From: Guyparkeria sp. WRN-7
GTDB taxonomy: Bacteria; Pseudomonadota; Gammaproteobacteria; Halothiobacillales; Halothiobacillaceae
Reading direction: 5' to 3'
Length of the DNA: 40,790 bases
NCBI RefSeq assembly: GCF_001641825.1
Contig: NZ_LRFH01000005.1
Coordinates: 1 to 40,790 of the forward strand
The notes beneath the pieces are model-generated. The model searched no databases and was not told where the DNA came from. It saw only the letters and a program-made list of their open reading frames with translations. Below are positions 30,224 to 40,420 of this stretch, one piece after another. Position 1 is the first letter of the stretch, and each line of letters opens with the position of its first letter. Position numbers and translations under genes: made by a program.

Positions 30224-31558
30224 TTACAGCCCGTTCTTGAAATGAGCCTTGCGAACCAGGCTGTCGTACTGGTGCGAGACCAGGTGCGACTGGACCTGCG
30301 ACATGAAGTCCATCAGCACGATCACGATGATCAGCAGCGACGTGCCCCCGAAGTAGAACGGAACGTTCCAGTACAGGATCAGGAACTCCGGCAGCAGGCA
30401 GACCGCAGTGATGTAGAGCGCGCCCCAGAACGTCAGGCGGGTCAGCACCTTGTCCACGTAGCGGGCGGTCTGCTCGCCCGGGCGGATGCCCGGAACGAAG
30501 GCGCCGGAACGCTTCAGGTTGTCCGCCGTCTCGCGAGCGTTGAACACCAGCGCGGTATAGAAGAAGCAGAAGAAGATGATCGCCGCGGCGTAGAACAGCA
30601 CGTACAACGGCTGACCGGGGGACAGCGTGTTGGACAGGTCCGCAAGCCAGCCCATGCCTTCCTGCTGACCGAACCAGTTACCCACCGTCGCCGGGAACAG
30701 GATGATGCTCGAGGCGAAGATCGGCGGGATCACACCGGCCATGTTCAGCTTCAGCGGCAGGTGCGAGGACTGCTGGCCTGCCATGCCGCGACCCTGCTGA
30801 CGGCGGGCATAGTTCACCGTGATCCGGCGCTGACCGCGCTCGACGAAGACCACGAATGCCGTGACCGCCAGGATCAGCACGCCGAGGATCAGCATGGTGA
30901 ACACGTGCAGCTCGCCGGTACGGACCAGCTCGGCCGTGCCACCGATCGCGCTCGGCAGACCCGCGACGATGCCGGCGAAGATGATCAGCGAGATGCCGTT
31001 ACCGACACCACGCTCGGTGATCTGCTCGCCCAGCCAGACCAACAGCATCGTGCCGCTGACCAGTGTCAGGGTGGCGATGAACAGGAAGCCGAGCCCCGGA
31101 GCGAACACCAGCGGCGAACCGCCGACGGACTGGCCCTGCAGGGCGATCGACACGCCCAGCGCCTGGACCAGACCCAGACCCAGCGTCCCGTAGCGGGTGT
31201 ACTGGGTGATCTTGCGCCGGCCGGCTTCGCCTTCCTTCTTCAGCTTCTCCAGCGACGGCACCACGGCCGTGAGCAGCTGCACGATGATCGCCGCGGAGAT
31301 GTACGGCATCACGCCCAGTGCAAACAGGGACATCCGAGAGAGAGCGCCACCCGAGAACATGTTCACCATGCCCAGAATGCCGCCCGAGTTCTGCTCGAAC
31401 AGCGCCTTCATGACGTCGACGTCGATGCCCGGCAACGGGATGAACGTCCCGATCCGGTACACCACGAGCACCATGATGACGAAGAAAATACGTTGCCGGA
31501 GCTCGGTCAGTCGACCGGCCCCGGCAAGTGCGCCTATCCCTGTGTTTGCCTGTGCCAC
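30224..31558 (-). CDS. secY: Preprotein translocase subunit SecY
   Basis: 444 residues with ten predicted membrane helices, the channel of the Sec translocon in the inner membrane. The plug region [26 protein letters not shown] and helix 2 match SecY, and helix 7 and the C-terminal tail are conserved. The start is GTG (31558-31556), four bases after the rplO stop, with GGAG inside the end of rplO, so translation is coupled. rpsM follows 80 bases later. Confidence 0.99.
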   Translation of the reverse strand: MAQANTGIGALAGAGRLTELRQRIFFVIMVLVVYRIGTFIPLPGIDVDVMKALFEQNSGGILGMVNMFSGGALSRMSLFALGVMPYISAAIIVQLLTAVVPSLEKLKKEGEAGRRKITQYTRYGTLGLGLVQALGVSIALQGQSVGGSPLVFAPGLGFLFIATLTLVSGTMLLVWLGEQITERGVGNGISLIIFAGIVAGLPSAIGGTAELVRTGELHVFTMLILGVLILAVTAFVVFVERGQRRITVNYARRQQGRGMAGQQSSHLPLKLNMAGVIPPIFASSIILFPATVGNWFGQQEGMGWLADLSNTLSPGQPLYVLFYAAAIIFFCFFYTALVFNARETADNLKRSGAFVPGIRPGEQTARYVDKVLTRLTFWGALYITAVCLLPEFLILYWNVPFYFGGTSLLIIVIVLMDFMSQVQSHLVSHQYDSLVRKAHFKNGL

Positions 31559-31561
31559 GCT

Positions 31562-31990
31562 TTACTCCGCTGAACCACCGGCCGCTTCGATTGCCTGACG
31601 AGCGCCCTTGGAAACCGGAATGCCCTTCACCTGGACGGCCTTGGTCACGTCACCCTGAAGGATGATCTTGACGCTCTTGACGTCGTTGCGGATCAGGTTG
31701 GCCGCCTTGAGCGAGTCCAGCGTGACCTCGCCGTCGAGACGGTTGAGTTCCGCGGTGCGGATCTCGGCCCGACTCAGCGACTTGGCCGCCTTGAAGCCCA
31801 TCTTCGGCAGGCGACGCTGCAGCGGCATCTGACCGCCCTCGAAGCCGGTCTTGTGGAAGCCGCCGGAACGGGACTTCTGGCCCTTGTGACCACGACCGCC
31901 GGTCTTGCCGACGCCGGAGCCGATGCCGCGACCCACACGGGTCGCGTCCTTGCGGCTACCCTCGGCAGGAGAGAGTTTGTTCAAACGCAT
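31562..31990 (-). CDS. rplO: 50S ribosomal protein L15
   Basis: 142 residues: [26 protein letters not shown], then a Gly/Lys-rich unstructured segment [11 protein letters not shown] that threads into 23S rRNA, and the conserved globular C-terminus. Its ATG shares one base with the rpmD stop (TAATG), suggesting coupled translation. Confidence 0.98.
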   Translation of the reverse strand: MRLNKLSPAEGSRKDATRVGRGIGSGVGKTGGRGHKGQKSRSGGFHKTGFEGGQMPLQRRLPKMGFKAAKSLSRAEIRTAELNRLDGEVTLDSLKAANLIRNDVKSVKIILQGDVTKAVQVKGIPVSKGARQAIEAAGGSAE

Positions 31991-32187
31991 TACTTTGCTT
32001 CCTGTACTTCGAGCATGTAGTGGACGCGATTGATCATGCCCCGGTTCTCCGGGGTATCGGCCACTTCCACCTCTTGGTGCATACGACGGATGCCCAGGCC
32101 GCGAACGCAGGCCTTGTGGGACTCGAGTCGATTGTTCATCGACCGAACCAGGCGCACCCGGATCTTGCCGTTACCCTTCTGACTCAT
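31990..32187 (-). CDS. rpmD: 50S ribosomal protein L30
   Basis: 65 residues. [30 protein letters not shown] fits the bacterial L30 pattern (ferredoxin-like fold). Its start overlaps the rpsE stop by four bases (ATGA), and its stop overlaps the rplO start by one base, so rpsE, rpmD and rplO form a tightly coupled set. Confidence 0.97.
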   Translation of the reverse strand: MSQKGNGKIRVRLVRSMNNRLESHKACVRGLGIRRMHQEVEVADTPENRGMINRVHYMLEVQEAK

Positions 32188-32699
32188 GCTTCATCCCCCA
32201 GGATTTCCTCGACGCGCTTGCCCCGCTTGGCGGCAACCGCTTCCGGCGACTGGATCTGGGAGAGACCGTTGATGGTCGCCCGGATCACGTTCATGTGATT
32301 CCGGGTCCCGATGCACTTCGCCAGTACGTTGCGGACACCCGCGGCTTCGAAGACGGCACGCATCGCGCCACCGGCGATGACGCCGGTACCTTCGGAGGCC
32401 GGCTTCATGAAGACGCGGCCGGCGCCGTGAACGCCCTTGGTCTGGTAGTACAGGGTCCCGTCGCGCAGCGGCACGTCGACCATGCTGTTGCGCGCCCGCT
32501 CCATCGCCTTCTGGATGGCAGCCGGGACTTCCTTGGCCTTGCCGTAGCCAAAGCCGACACGGCCTTCGCCGTCGCCCACCACGGTCAGCGCAGTGAAGGA
32601 GAACTGACGACCACCTTTGACCACCTTGGATACACGGTTGATCGTGACCAGCTTCTCGATCAGGCCTTCGTTCGAGACGTCGTTTGCATTACGGCTCAT
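32184..32699 (-). CDS. rpsE: 30S ribosomal protein S5
   Basis: 171 residues. The dsRBD-like N-terminal domain [33 protein letters not shown] is followed by the conserved C-terminal fold with the [11 protein letters not shown] motif. S5 acts in decoding fidelity near the mRNA entry. It overlaps rpmD by four bases. Confidence 0.99.
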   Translation of the reverse strand: MSRNANDVSNEGLIEKLVTINRVSKVVKGGRQFSFTALTVVGDGEGRVGFGYGKAKEVPAAIQKAMERARNSMVDVPLRDGTLYYQTKGVHGAGRVFMKPASEGTGVIAGGAMRAVFEAAGVRNVLAKCIGTRNHMNVIRATINGLSQIQSPEAVAAKRGKRVEEILGDEA

Positions 32700-32711
32700 T
32701 GCATTACCTCT

Positions 32712-33065
32712 TTAGAACTTCAGGCCGGCTTCGCGCGCCGCATCGGCGACAGCCTGGACACGCCCGTGGTAAATGAAACCCGAGCGGTCGAACGCCACGG
32801 TGTCGATGCCCTTGTCCAGGGCTGCCTTGGCGATGGCCTCGCCCACCTTCTTGGCGGCGGCCACGTTGCCACCGTACTCGCCGTCGGCCAGCACGCCCTT
32901 GCCAACCGTCGACGCGGTCGCTACGACCTTGCCTTCCGGCGCGAAGAGCTGCGCGTAGGTGTGGTTGCTGCTCCGGTGCACGCTCAGGCGATGCACGCCG
33001 AGCGACTTGATCTTGGCCCGGGCGCGACGTGCGCGGCGGAGCCGCTGTTTGGTACTTTCGTTCAT
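32712..33065 (-). CDS. rplR: 50S ribosomal protein L18
   Basis: 117 residues. The basic N-terminus [14 protein letters not shown] and the core [20 protein letters not shown], then [25 protein letters not shown] identify L18, which binds 5S rRNA with L5. It lies between rplF and rpsE. Confidence 0.98.
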   Translation of the reverse strand: MNESTKQRLRRARRARAKIKSLGVHRLSVHRSSNHTYAQLFAPEGKVVATASTVGKGVLADGEYGGNVAAAKKVGEAIAKAALDKGIDTVAFDRSGFIYHGRVQAVADAAREAGLKF

Positions 33066-33079
33066 CGCGTCACCCTCGA

Positions 33080-33607
33080 TTATTTCTTCTTGGCTTCCTT
33101 ACGCAGGATGCGCTCATCCGCGTACTTAACGCCCTTGCCCTTGTAAGGCTCCGGCGGACGCAGGCCCCGTACGTTGGAAGCCACCTGGCCGACCTTCTGC
33201 TTGTCCGCGCCCTTGATAACGATGTCGGTCGCCGACGGCGTTTCGGCCGTGACGCCTTCCGGGAGCGGGAAGTCGATCGGATGCGAGTAACCGAGCTGCA
33301 GGTTCAGGTTGTTTCCCTGAACCTGAGCGCGATAACCCACGCCGACCAATTGCAGCTTGACCTCGAAACCGTTGGCGACGCCGTCGACGCTGCCCTGCGC
33401 CAGGGAGCGCATGGTGCCCGCCATCGGAACATCGTCATCGCTGTTCGGCGTAAACTGAATCTGGTTGTCCTCGAAGGTCACACCGACCGTCGGGTGAACG
33501 TTCAGGGTCAGCTCACCGTTCTTGCCCTTGAAGGACAGGACACGGTCATCGAGCTTGACCTCGACACCCGAGGGGACCGCGACCGGCTTTCGTGCTACTC
33601 GACTCAT
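33080..33607 (-). CDS. rplF: 50S ribosomal protein L6
   Basis: 175 residues made of two L6 repeats, opening [20 protein letters not shown] and ending in the conserved [25 protein letters not shown]. It sits at the base of the L7/L12 stalk near the factor-binding site. Normal length and position between rpsH and rplR. Confidence 0.99.
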   Translation of the reverse strand: MSRVARKPVAVPSGVEVKLDDRVLSFKGKNGELTLNVHPTVGVTFEDNQIQFTPNSDDDVPMAGTMRSLAQGSVDGVANGFEVKLQLVGVGYRAQVQGNNLNLQLGYSHPIDFPLPEGVTAETPSATDIVIKGADKQKVGQVASNVRGLRPPEPYKGKGVKYADERILRKEAKKK

Positions 33608-33622
33608 AAATCCCCCAACCGG

Positions 33623-34015
33623 TTACGATACAAAGCAGACGACTTCGCCACCGATGTTGCGGCGACGTGCTTCACGGTCCGGCATCACACCTTCAGAGGT
33701 GGATACCACGGCAACGCCCAGGCCACCCAGGACCTGCGGCAGGTTCTCGGCGCCGAAGAACTTGCGCGAACCCGGACGGGAGACGCGGTCGATCTTCTCG
33801 ATTACCGGCTTGCCTTCGAAGTAGCGCAGACCGAGGACCAGCGTCGGCTTCTTGTCGCCTTCGACGCGAACGTCGGCGATGTAGCCTTCGTCCTGCAGCG
33901 TCTGGGCAACCGCCTTCTTGAACTTGGAGGCCGGCAGGCTGATTTCCGCCTTGTTCGCGGCCTGGCCATTGCGGATGCGCGTCAGCATATCCGCGATCGG
34001 ATCATTCATACTCAT
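33623..34015 (-). CDS. rpsH: 30S ribosomal protein S8
   Basis: 130 residues. [27 protein letters not shown] and the C-terminal [25 protein letters not shown] are diagnostic. S8 organises the 16S central domain and in E. coli represses the spc operon. AGGAG eight bases before the first of two nearby ATGs supports the 34015 start. Confidence 0.99.
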   Translation of the reverse strand: MSMNDPIADMLTRIRNGQAANKAEISLPASKFKKAVAQTLQDEGYIADVRVEGDKKPTLVLGLRYFEGKPVIEKIDRVSRPGSRKFFGAENLPQVLGGLGVAVVSTSEGVMPDREARRRNIGGEVVCFVS

Positions 34016-34027
34016 CGCGCTATCTCC

Positions 34028-34333
34028 TTACCAGCTGGACTTGCGCAGGCCCGGGATTTCCCCGGCCATTGCCAGTTGACGGAGCTTGTTACGCCCCATG
34101 CCAAACTTCCGGTAAACGCCCTTCGGACGACCGGTCAGCGCACAACGGCGCACCTGGCGGGTGTAAGAAGAGTCGCGCGGCAGCTTCTGCAGCTCGGCGG
34201 AGGCCGCCATCTTCTCGTCGAAATCCACGTCGGGATCCGCGACGATCGCGCGCAGCTTGGCGCGCTTGTCGGCGTACTGGCGAGCCAGCTTCTGGCGCTT
34301 GGCCTCGCGAGCAATCATGCTTTTCTTAGCCAT
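34028..34333 (-). CDS. rpsN: 30S ribosomal protein S14, zinc-independent form
   Basis: 101 residues, [27 protein letters not shown], ending [37 protein letters not shown]. The long form without the CxxC-x12-CxxC zinc knot, so it does not depend on zinc. Located between rplE and rpsH as usual. Confidence 0.98.
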   Translation of the reverse strand: [101 protein letters not shown]

Positions 34334-34351
34334 AGTCTCGTTTCGTCTCTG

Positions 34352-34891
34352 TTAACGACGGAAGGGGAAACCGAAGCCATCGAGCAGTGCCCGGGCCTGG
34401 TCGTTGTCCTTCGCAGTCGTTGTGATCGTGATATCCATACCCCGGACCTGGTCGACCTTGTCGAAGTCGATTTCCGGGAAGATGATCTGTTCACGAACCC
34501 CGAGGCTGTAGTTGCCACGACCATCGAACGACTTCGGGCTCAGGCCACGGAAGTCGCGGATGCGGGGACTCGCCACATGGATCAACCGATCGAGGAATTC
34601 GTACATCGTACGTCCCCTGAGGGTGACCTTGACACCCAGCGGCATGCCCTCGCGAAGCTTGAAGCCCGCGATCGACTTGCGCGCATACGTTACCACCGGC
34701 TGCTGACCGGTGATCAGGCCCATTTCTTCCACTGCGTTATCGATTACTTTCTTGTCACGAGCGGAATCACCCAGGCCCATGTTCAACGTAATCTTGGTCA
34801 GCTTCGGAACGGCCATTACGTTGTCGAGGCCGAGCTTCTGCTTCAGCTCGTCACGCAACGTGTTGGAGTAGTATTCCTGAAGTCGAGCCAT
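34352..34891 (-). CDS. rplE: 50S ribosomal protein L5
   Basis: 179 residues, opening [41 protein letters not shown], with the [30 protein letters not shown] segment conserved. L5 binds 5S rRNA and contacts P-site tRNA. Confidence 0.99.
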   Translation of the reverse strand: MARLQEYYSNTLRDELKQKLGLDNVMAVPKLTKITLNMGLGDSARDKKVIDNAVEEMGLITGQQPVVTYARKSIAGFKLREGMPLGVKVTLRGRTMYEFLDRLIHVASPRIRDFRGLSPKSFDGRGNYSLGVREQIIFPEIDFDKVDQVRGMDITITTTAKDNDQARALLDGFGFPFRR

Positions 34892-34905
34892 TTCTCTGAT
34901 TCCTA

Positions 34906-35226
34906 TTAAGCGTCAACGACTTCGCCGTTGGATTTGAAGTAACGAACCTTCCGACCGTCTTCAAGCGTCTTGAAGCCGACCCGGTCGCCTTTTTCGGAGG
35001 CGGGATTAAACAGCATCACGTTGGAGATATCAACGGGCTTCTCCATTTCGATGATGCCGCCGGTCCGACCGATCATCGGGTTGGGCTTCTGGTGCTTCTT
35101 CACCATGTTCACCCCTTCGACGACCACCCGCGCGCCGTTCTCGACGACCCGGAGTACGGTGCCGCGACGACCCTTGTCTTTGCCGGTAACGACGACTACG
35201 TCGTCACCCTGACGAATCTTGCGCAT
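34906..35226 (-). CDS. rplX: 50S ribosomal protein L24
   Basis: 106 residues: the KOW motif sits in [23 protein letters not shown], followed by [16 protein letters not shown] and [21 protein letters not shown]24 starts 50S assembly. It is between rplN and rplE. Confidence 0.98.
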   Translation of the reverse strand: MRKIRQGDDVVVVTGKDKGRRGTVLRVVENGARVVVEGVNMVKKHQKPNPMIGRTGGIIEMEKPVDISNVMLFNPASEKGDRVGFKTLEDGRKVRYFKSNGEVVDA

Positions 35227-35237
35227 CTCGAACCCCC

Positions 35238-35606
35238 TTAAATAACTTCCGGCGCCAGCGAGACGATCTTCATGAACTTCTCGCCACGCAGCTCACGGGT
35301 GACCGGGCCGAAAATACGGGTACCGATCGGCTGGAGCTGGGCGTTCAGCAGGACCGCCGCGTTGCCGTCGAAACGGATCAGCGAGCCGTCCGGACGACGA
35401 ACACCCTTTGCGGTACGTACGACGACCGCGTTGTAGACTTCGCCCTTCTTGACGCGACCGCGCGGGATCGCGTCCTTGACGGACACCTTGATTACGTCGC
35501 CGATCTCGGCGTAACGGCGGTGCGAGCCGCCCAGCACCTTGATGCACTGGACCTTGCGCGCGCCACTGTTATCTGCCGAATTCAGCACGGTTTGCATCTG
35601 GATCAT
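35238..35606 (-). CDS. rplN: 50S ribosomal protein L14
   Basis: 122 residues. [27 protein letters not shown] and the conserved C-terminus [23 protein letters not shown] define L14. AGGAG lies seven bases before the ATG at 35606. First gene of the classical spc group. Confidence 0.99.
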   Translation of the reverse strand: MIQMQTVLNSADNSGARKVQCIKVLGGSHRRYAEIGDVIKVSVKDAIPRGRVKKGEVYNAVVVRTAKGVRRPDGSLIRFDGNAAVLLNAQLQPIGTRIFGPVTRELRGEKFMKIVSLAPEVI

Positions 35607-35617
35607 GACGAAACTCC

Positions 35618-35887
35618 TTACTCAGCAGAGCGCTCGACAACGCGGACCAGGGTCCAGCTCTTGTTCTTGGAGATCGGACGCGTCTCGCGCACTTCGACGC
35701 GGTCACCCTGACGGCAGGTGTTTTCCTCGTCATGCACGCGCAGCTTGCTGGTGCGCGTCATGTACTTGCCGTACAGCGGGTGCTGAACGCGACGCTCGAC
35801 CGCCACCGTGATGGACTTGTCGCCCTTGTTACTGACTACGACCCCTTCGCGGGTACGTACGTTCTTTTCTTCGGATACCGTCGTCAT
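35618..35887 (-). CDS. rpsQ: 30S ribosomal protein S17
   Basis: 89 residues from the ATG at 35887. [31 protein letters not shown] is the OB-fold signature, followed by the conserved [18 protein letters not shown]. The ATG is one base after the rpmC stop, and its AAGGAG lies in the end of rpmC. An upstream in-frame start exists (35911) but would overlap rpmC. Confidence 0.97.
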   Translation of the reverse strand: MTTVSEEKNVRTREGVVVSNKGDKSITVAVERRVQHPLYGKYMTRTSKLRVHDEENTCRQGDRVEVRETRPISKNKSWTLVRVVERSAE

Positions 35888-35888
35888 C

Positions 35889-36080
35889 TCAGGCACGCTC
35901 CTTTTCCGCAATCACGGTCTTGATACGAGCAGCGTTGCGCCGCGCCTCGCGAACCAGGTGAGTCTTCACTTCCTGGCCCGTGGCATGTTGCATGCGCAGG
36001 TTGAATTGCTCGCGCTTGACGGCCACCAGCTCTTCGCGCAGCTCGTCGACGGATTTTTCACGCAATTCTGTTGCAGTCAT
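35889..36080 (-). CDS. rpmC: 50S ribosomal protein L29
   Basis: 63 residues, [36 protein letters not shown], two long helices as usual, near the peptide exit. The ATG at 36080 shares one base with the rplP stop (TGATG); a GTG one codon earlier is possible but lies inside rplP. rpsQ begins one base after the stop. Confidence 0.97.
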   Translation of the reverse strand: MTATELREKSVDELREELVAVKREQFNLRMQHATGQEVKTHLVREARRNAARIKTVIAEKERA

Positions 36081-36493
36081 CACATCACCAACCGTGTTAC
36101 GAACGTGGTCTTCACGGGCAGCTTGGCGGACGCACGCTCGAATGCCGCGCGTGCCACGTCCTCGCTGACCCCCTCGATTTCATACAGCATCTTGCCGGGC
36201 TGCACCTTGGCGACCCAGTGCTCGACACTGCCCTTGCCCTTACCCATACGGACTTCCAGGGGCTTCTGGGTAATCGGGGTGTCCGGGAAGATCCGGATCC
36301 AGATCTTACCGCCCCGCTTCACGTGACGAGAGATGGCACGACGGCCAGCCTCGATCTGACGGGAAGTAATGTTTCCGCGCTCAAGCGTCTTGAGGCCGAA
36401 CTCGCCGAAGCTCACCTTGTTGCCGTTGTTGGCAACACCGCGGTTCTTGCCCTTGAACTGCTTGCGGAATTTTGTGCGTTTTGGCAGCAGCAT
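36080..36493 (-). CDS. rplP: 50S ribosomal protein L16
   Basis: 137 residues: [19 protein letters not shown], then [40 protein letters not shown]16 shapes the A-site and contacts tRNA. The C-terminus is conserved, ending [10 protein letters not shown]. Confidence 0.99.
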   Translation of the reverse strand: MLLPKRTKFRKQFKGKNRGVANNGNKVSFGEFGLKTLERGNITSRQIEAGRRAISRHVKRGGKIWIRIFPDTPITQKPLEVRMGKGKGSVEHWVAKVQPGKMLYEIEGVSEDVARAAFERASAKLPVKTTFVTRLVM

Positions 36494-36521
36494 TTTTCAA
36501 AGCTCCACTTCAATTCGTTGA

Positions 36522-37193
36522 TCAGGCGGCCGACTTGCCGTCGTCGCTGCCCGGCACACCGAACACCTCGCCTTTGAAAATCCAGACCTTGACACCGATG
36601 ATGCCGTAGGTGGTCTGGGCCTCTGCCATGCCGTAGTCGATGTCCGCACGCAGGGTGTGCAGCGGCACGCGGCCTTCGCGGTACCACTCGGTACGCGCGA
36701 TTTCGGCACCACCCAGGCGACCGGCCACGTTGACCTTCACGCCACCGGCACCCAGACGCATGGTGGTCTGCACGGCGCGCTTCATGGCGCGGCGGAACAT
36801 CACGCGACGCTCGAGCTGCTGGGCGATGGACTCGGCGACCAGCTGGGCGTCGAGCTCCGGCTTGCGGATCTCTTCGACCGAGACCTTAACGGCACTGCGC
36901 TCGAGGCCCAGCATCGGGGCGATCTCGGTGCGCAGACGCTCGATGTCCTCACCCTTGCGGCCGATGACGATGCCCGGACGCGCGGTGTGGATGGTGACCG
37001 CGGCCGAACGGGCCGGGCGCTCGATCTGGACCCGCGAGACGGACGCATCCTTCAGACGCTGACGGATGTACTTGCGAGTACGGACGTCCTGCTCGAGGTG
37101 ATCGGAAAAACTCTTGTTGTCGGCGTACCAGCGAGAGCTCCAGTCGGAGGAGATCCCAAGCCGGAAGCCTACCGGATGTACTTTGTGACCCAT
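36522..37193 (-). CDS. rpsC: 30S ribosomal protein S3
   Basis: 223 residues. [13 protein letters not shown] begins the protein, a KH domain follows ([31 protein letters not shown] loop), and the C-terminal domain has the [20 protein letters not shown] segment. S3 lies at the mRNA entry channel and acts in helicase activity. Confidence 0.99.
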   Translation of the reverse strand: MGHKVHPVGFRLGISSDWSSRWYADNKSFSDHLEQDVRTRKYIRQRLKDASVSRVQIERPARSAAVTIHTARPGIVIGRKGEDIERLRTEIAPMLGLERSAVKVSVEEIRKPELDAQLVAESIAQQLERRVMFRRAMKRAVQTTMRLGAGGVKVNVAGRLGGAEIARTEWYREGRVPLHTLRADIDYGMAEAQTTYGIIGVKVWIFKGEVFGVPGSDDGKSAA

Positions 37194-37202
37194 GACTGCT
37201 CC

Positions 37203-37535
37203 TTAGCGCTCGCTGACGACGACTTTGATGTGGCTGGTCCGCTTGAGGATCCGCACACCGCGGCCTTTCGCCCGCGCACGGAATCGCTTCAGAGTCGGGC
37301 CTTCGTCGACCATGATCTCGGAAATGCACAGACGATCGACGTCCGCGCCTTCGTTGTTCTCCGCGTTGGCGATCGCTGACTCGACGACCTTGCGGATGAT
37401 CGCGGCACCCTTCTTGGTCGAGAACTGGAGGTTTTCCAGGGCAGCGGCGACGTTCGCGCCACGTACCTGGTCAGCTACCAGCCGCGCCTTCTGCGGGGAG
37501 ATCCGCGCGAAGCGGTGTAGTGCTTTTGCTTGCAT
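37203..37535 (-). CDS. rplV: 50S ribosomal protein L22
   Basis: 110 residues, [25 protein letters not shown], with the beta-hairpin [29 protein letters not shown] that lines the exit tunnel and is altered in some macrolide-resistant strains. Normal length and position between rpsS and rpsC. Confidence 0.99.
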   Translation of the reverse strand: MQAKALHRFARISPQKARLVADQVRGANVAAALENLQFSTKKGAAIIRKVVESAIANAENNEGADVDRLCISEIMVDEGPTLKRFRARAKGRGVRILKRTSHIKVVVSER

Positions 37536-37547
37536 CGCGAAACCTCC

Positions 37548-37823
37548 TTAACGCTTGGCTTTCTTGTCGGCGGCGTGACCCCGGTAAGTGCGCGTGGGCG
37601 CGTACTCACCGAGTTTCTGGCCAACCATGTTCTCGTTGATCAGCACCGGAACGTGCTGACGACCGTTGTGCACCGCGATGGTCAACCCGATCATGTCGGG
37701 CAGGATCATCGAGCGGCGCGACCAGGTCTTTATGGGCCGGCGGCTGTTGGCGGCCGCGGCCTCTTCCACTTTCTGCATCAGGTGATGGTCCACGAAAGGA
37801 CCTTTCTTGAGTGAACGTGGCAC
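37548..37823 (-). CDS. rpsS: 30S ribosomal protein S19
   Basis: 91 residues. [22 protein letters not shown] and the C-terminal [40 protein letters not shown] define S19. It starts with GTG (37823), which keeps the conserved N-terminal PRSLKKGPF right after the initiator. Confidence 0.98.
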   Translation of the reverse strand: MPRSLKKGPFVDHHLMQKVEEAAAANSRRPIKTWSRRSMILPDMIGLTIAVHNGRQHVPVLINENMVGQKLGEYAPTRTYRGHAADKKAKR

Positions 37824-37845
37824 CTTGAAGCCCTCTTAAATTGCG

Positions 37846-38673
37846 TTATTTCTTGTTACGACGGCGAACGATGTACTTGTCAGTACGCTTGTTCGTACGC
37901 GTCTTGTAACCCTTGGTCGGCACGCCCCACGGGGTGACCGGGTGGCGACCACCGGAGGTACGACCCTCACCACCACCGTGCGGGTGGTCGACCGGGTTCA
38001 TCACCACGCCGCGCACGGTCGGACGAACACCGCGCCAGCGCTTGGCACCGGCCTTGCCGAGCTGGCGCAGGCTGTGCTCCTGGTTGGCGACTTCGCCGAT
38101 CGTGGCGCGGCACTCGGACAGCACCTTGCGCATCTCGCCCGAACGCAGACGAATCGTCGCGTAGGAGCCTTCACGAGCGACCAGCTGAGCGGCGCCGCCG
38201 GCGCTGCGCGCCAGCTGGGCACCCTTGCCCGGCTTGAGCTCGATGCCGTGGATGGTGGTACCCACCGGAATCGCGTACAGCGGCAGGGCGTTGCCCGGCT
38301 TGATCGGCGCCTCGACGCCGGAGACAAGCTTCTGGCCCGCCTTCACGCCGCGCGGGGCGATGATGTAGCGACGCTCGCCATCGGCGTACTTCAGCAGCGC
38401 AATGTGCGCCGAGCGGTTCGGATCGTGCTCGACCCGCTCGACTTCGGCAATGATGCCGTCCTTGTTGCGCTTGAAGTCGATCTTCCGGTAGTGGTGCTTG
38501 TGACCACCGCCGATGTGACGACTGGTGATGCGGCCGGCGTTGTTACGGCCGCCCGAGCCGTGCTTCTTCTCGAGCAGCGGCGCGTAGGCCTTGCCCTTGT
38601 AGAGACCGGAACGATCGGTCTCGACGACGCCACGGCGACCCGGAGAAGTCGGTTTTGCAACTTTGATAGCCAT
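37846..38673 (-). CDS. rplB: 50S ribosomal protein L2
   Basis: 275 residues, [14 protein letters not shown], then the conserved core [22 protein letters not shown] and the functional loop [25 protein letters not shown] near the peptidyl transferase centre. Length and position as in E. coli (273). Confidence 0.99.
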   Translation of the reverse strand: MAIKVAKPTSPGRRGVVETDRSGLYKGKAYAPLLEKKHGSGGRNNAGRITSRHIGGGHKHHYRKIDFKRNKDGIIAEVERVEHDPNRSAHIALLKYADGERRYIIAPRGVKAGQKLVSGVEAPIKPGNALPLYAIPVGTTIHGIELKPGKGAQLARSAGGAAQLVAREGSYATIRLRSGEMRKVLSECRATIGEVANQEHSLRQLGKAGAKRWRGVRPTVRGVVMNPVDHPHGGGEGRTSGGRHPVTPWGVPTKGYKTRTNKRTDKYIVRRRNKK

Positions 38674-38691
38674 GAGTTGATTCCCCTTGGA

Positions 38692-38985
38692 TTAGCCGGC
38701 CGCGCCGAAGTCGATGGTCTGCCCTTCGGCCAGCGTGACGTATGCCTTCTTGGTGTCGGCACGACGACCCGGCATGCCGCGGAAGCGACGCACCTTGCCG
38801 CGCTGATTGACCACCTGGACGGCCTTGACGCTCACCTCGAAGACCTGCTCGACAGCCGCCTTGATCTCCGGCTTGGAGGCCGTGGTGGCGACCTGGAACA
38901 CGTACTGATTGAACTCGCCGGCGCGGGCGGTCTTCTCGGTGACCACCGGAGCGCGCAGCACGTCGTAAAGCTTTTCCGAATTCAT
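38692..38985 (-). CDS. rplW: 50S ribosomal protein L23
   Basis: 97 residues from the ATG at 38985. KLYDVLRAPVVTEKTARAGEFNQYVFQVA matches L23 at the exit tunnel, where signal recognition particle and trigger factor dock. GAGGAG lies eight bases before this ATG, which also overlaps the rplD stop (ATGA). A GTG three codons earlier would have no spacing to the ribosome-binding site. Confidence 0.97.
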   Translation of the reverse strand: MNSEKLYDVLRAPVVTEKTARAGEFNQYVFQVATTASKPEIKAAVEQVFEVSVKAVQVVNQRGKVRRFRGMPGRRADTKKAYVTLAEGQTIDFGAAG

Positions 38986-39590
38986 GACAGCCACTCCTCA
39001 ACCATCTTCAGGGCGCCCTGGGTGATGACCACCTGGTCTGCGTCCACCAGGCTGACCGGATCGAGCGTGCCCGCGGTGCGGTAGCCCAGCTCGACGACGT
39101 TGCGCGAACCCAGCAGCAGCGCCTCGTCCATCGCCTCGGTGACGATCAGGCGCTTGCCCTTGTCCACGCCGAGATCGTTGAGCGCCTTGACGACCTGCTT
39201 GGTCTTCGGCGCGTCGACGGACAGCGACTCGACCACCACCAGGCGGTCCTGACGCAGAAGCTCGGAGAGGATCGAACGCATCGCGGCGCGGTACGCCTTG
39301 CGGTTCATCTTCTGCGCAAAGTCACGCGGACGAGCGGCGAAGGTGACACCACCGGTGCGCCAGATCGGACCACGAGTGGTGCCGGCACGGGCGCGGCCGG
39401 TGCCCTTCTGGCGCCACGGCTTGGTGTTGCCACCGGAAACCTCGGAGCGGCTCAGCTGCTTCTTGGTCCCGGCACGACCGCCGGCCAGAAACGCGACCAC
39501 GGCCTGATGTACCAGCGCTTCGTTGTATTCCCGGCCGAAGACCTGTTCGGAGACGTTCAGCGCGGAACCATTCTTTACTTGGATATCCAT
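38982..39590 (-). CDS. rplD: 50S ribosomal protein L4
   Basis: 202 residues from MDIQVKNGSALNVSEQVFGREYNEALVHQAVVAFLAGGR. The Lys/Arg-rich extended loop GGNTKPWRQKGTGRARAGTTRGPIWR reaches the exit tunnel. In E. coli L4 represses its own S10 operon by attenuation in the leader; a leader-like hairpin precedes rplC here. ATG 39590 chosen over an upstream in-frame codon. Confidence 0.98.
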   Translation of the reverse strand: MDIQVKNGSALNVSEQVFGREYNEALVHQAVVAFLAGGRAGTKKQLSRSEVSGGNTKPWRQKGTGRARAGTTRGPIWRTGGVTFAARPRDFAQKMNRKAYRAAMRSILSELLRQDRLVVVESLSVDAPKTKQVVKALNDLGVDKGKRLIVTEAMDEALLLGSRNVVELGYRTAGTLDPVSLVDADQVVITQGALKMVEEWLS

Positions 39591-39601
39591 ACCTGACGAC
39601 C

Positions 39602-40246
39602 TCACGCTTTGATCTTGACCGAGGGGCGAACGAGCACGTCGCCACCGGTGGCGCCCGGAACGGCACCCTTGACCAGCAGCAGACCCTTCTCGGCATCCAC
39701 GCGAACCACCTTGAGGTTCATCGCGGAGACGCGCTCGTCACCCATGTGACCGGCCATCTTCTTGCCCTTGAACACGCGACCCGGGGTCTGGTTCTGACCG
39801 ATGGAGCCCGGCACGCGGTGGGACAGCGAGTTGCCGTGGGTGGCGTCCTGGGTACGGAAGTTGTGACGCTTTACCGTGCCCGCGAAGCCCTTACCCTTGC
39901 TCGTGCCGGTCACGTCGACCGACGGGACCTCGGCGAAGATCTCGACAGTGATCTCACTGCCGGTCTCGTAGTTCGCCAGAGCATCCTCGTCGACGCGGAA
40001 TTCGCGCACGGCACGGCCGGCAGCCACTTCCGCCTTGGCGAAATGACCCGCCATCGGCTTGGTCACGCGGTTGGGACGGCGCTCGCCCACGGTCACCTGC
40101 AGCGCGGTGTAACCGTCGACATCCTGAACCTTCTTCTGAGTCACACGGTTCGGCTCGACCTCGATGACGGTCACCGGCGTGGAAACGCCGGAGTCGTCAA
40201 ATACTCGGGTCATGCCGACCTTACGACCGACAACACCTAAAGCCAT
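39602..40246 (-). CDS. rplC: 50S ribosomal protein L3
   Basis: 214 residues, [29 protein letters not shown], then the conserved [17 protein letters not shown] and the glutamine-containing [23 protein letters not shown] loop near the peptidyl transferase centre. First gene of the cluster after the promoter and leader described below; AGAGGA lies upstream of the ATG. L3 starts 50S assembly. Confidence 0.99.
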   Translation of the reverse strand: MALGVVGRKVGMTRVFDDSGVSTPVTVIEVEPNRVTQKKVQDVDGYTALQVTVGERRPNRVTKPMAGHFAKAEVAAGRAVREFRVDEDALANYETGSEITVEIFAEVPSVDVTGTSKGKGFAGTVKRHNFRTQDATHGNSLSHRVPGSIGQNQTPGRVFKGKKMAGHMGDERVSAMNLKVVRVDAEKGLLLVKGAVPGATGGDVLVRPSVKIKA

Positions 40247-40299
40247 TGTTGTTTCCTCTTATGTACTTCGACGCCGATTTCGATTGACCGGATCGCCGG

Positions 40300-40339
40300 A
40301 AAAAACCAGCCCGACGCGCGTTTAGCACGCATCGGGCTG
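40300..40339 (-). terminator. Leader hairpin with U tract upstream of rplC, attenuator-like
   Basis: On the minus strand a 14-bp stem (40339-40326 pairing 40320-40307, with outer arms CAGCCCGA and TCGGGCTG) closes a CTAAA loop and is followed one base later by TTTTTT (40305-40300). It begins about eight bases after the predicted start site of the promoter at 40354-40362 and ends about 54 bases before the rplC ATG. By structure it is a Rho-independent terminator inside the rplC leader. Whether it works as a regulated attenuator is inference. Confidence 0.75.
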
Positions 40340-40353
40340 AACAAGAGCGCGGC

Positions 40354-40362
40354 ACTATAACA
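40354..40362 (-). promoter_or_regulatory. Extended -10 promoter upstream of rplC
   Basis: On the minus strand TGTTATAGT is an extended -10 motif (TGn then TATAGT, five of six to consensus). No good -35 is seen, which such promoters often lack. The predicted start is near 40347, about 100 bases before rplC, within the gap between the rpsJ terminator and the leader hairpin. Confidence 0.6.
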
Positions 40363-40363
40363 G

Positions 40364-40401
40364 AAAACGCGCCGAGCCAAAAGCGTTTTGGCCGGCGCGT
40401 T
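40364..40401 (-). terminator. Intrinsic terminator after rpsJ
   Basis: Twenty bases after the rpsJ stop, AACGCGCCG...CCAAAA pairs with TTTTGG...CGGCGCGTT in a stem of about 16 bp with a bulged C and a CGC loop, followed by TTTTCTG. It should end the transcript that enters from tuf and rpsJ. Confidence 0.75.
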
Positions 40402-40420
40402 CAGGCTGCGAGGAGCTGGA

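Noticed and set aside
38992-38994. GTG start for rplW
   Set aside because: No room for a ribosome-binding site. The downstream ATG at 38985 has GAGGAG and is ATGA-coupled to rplD.
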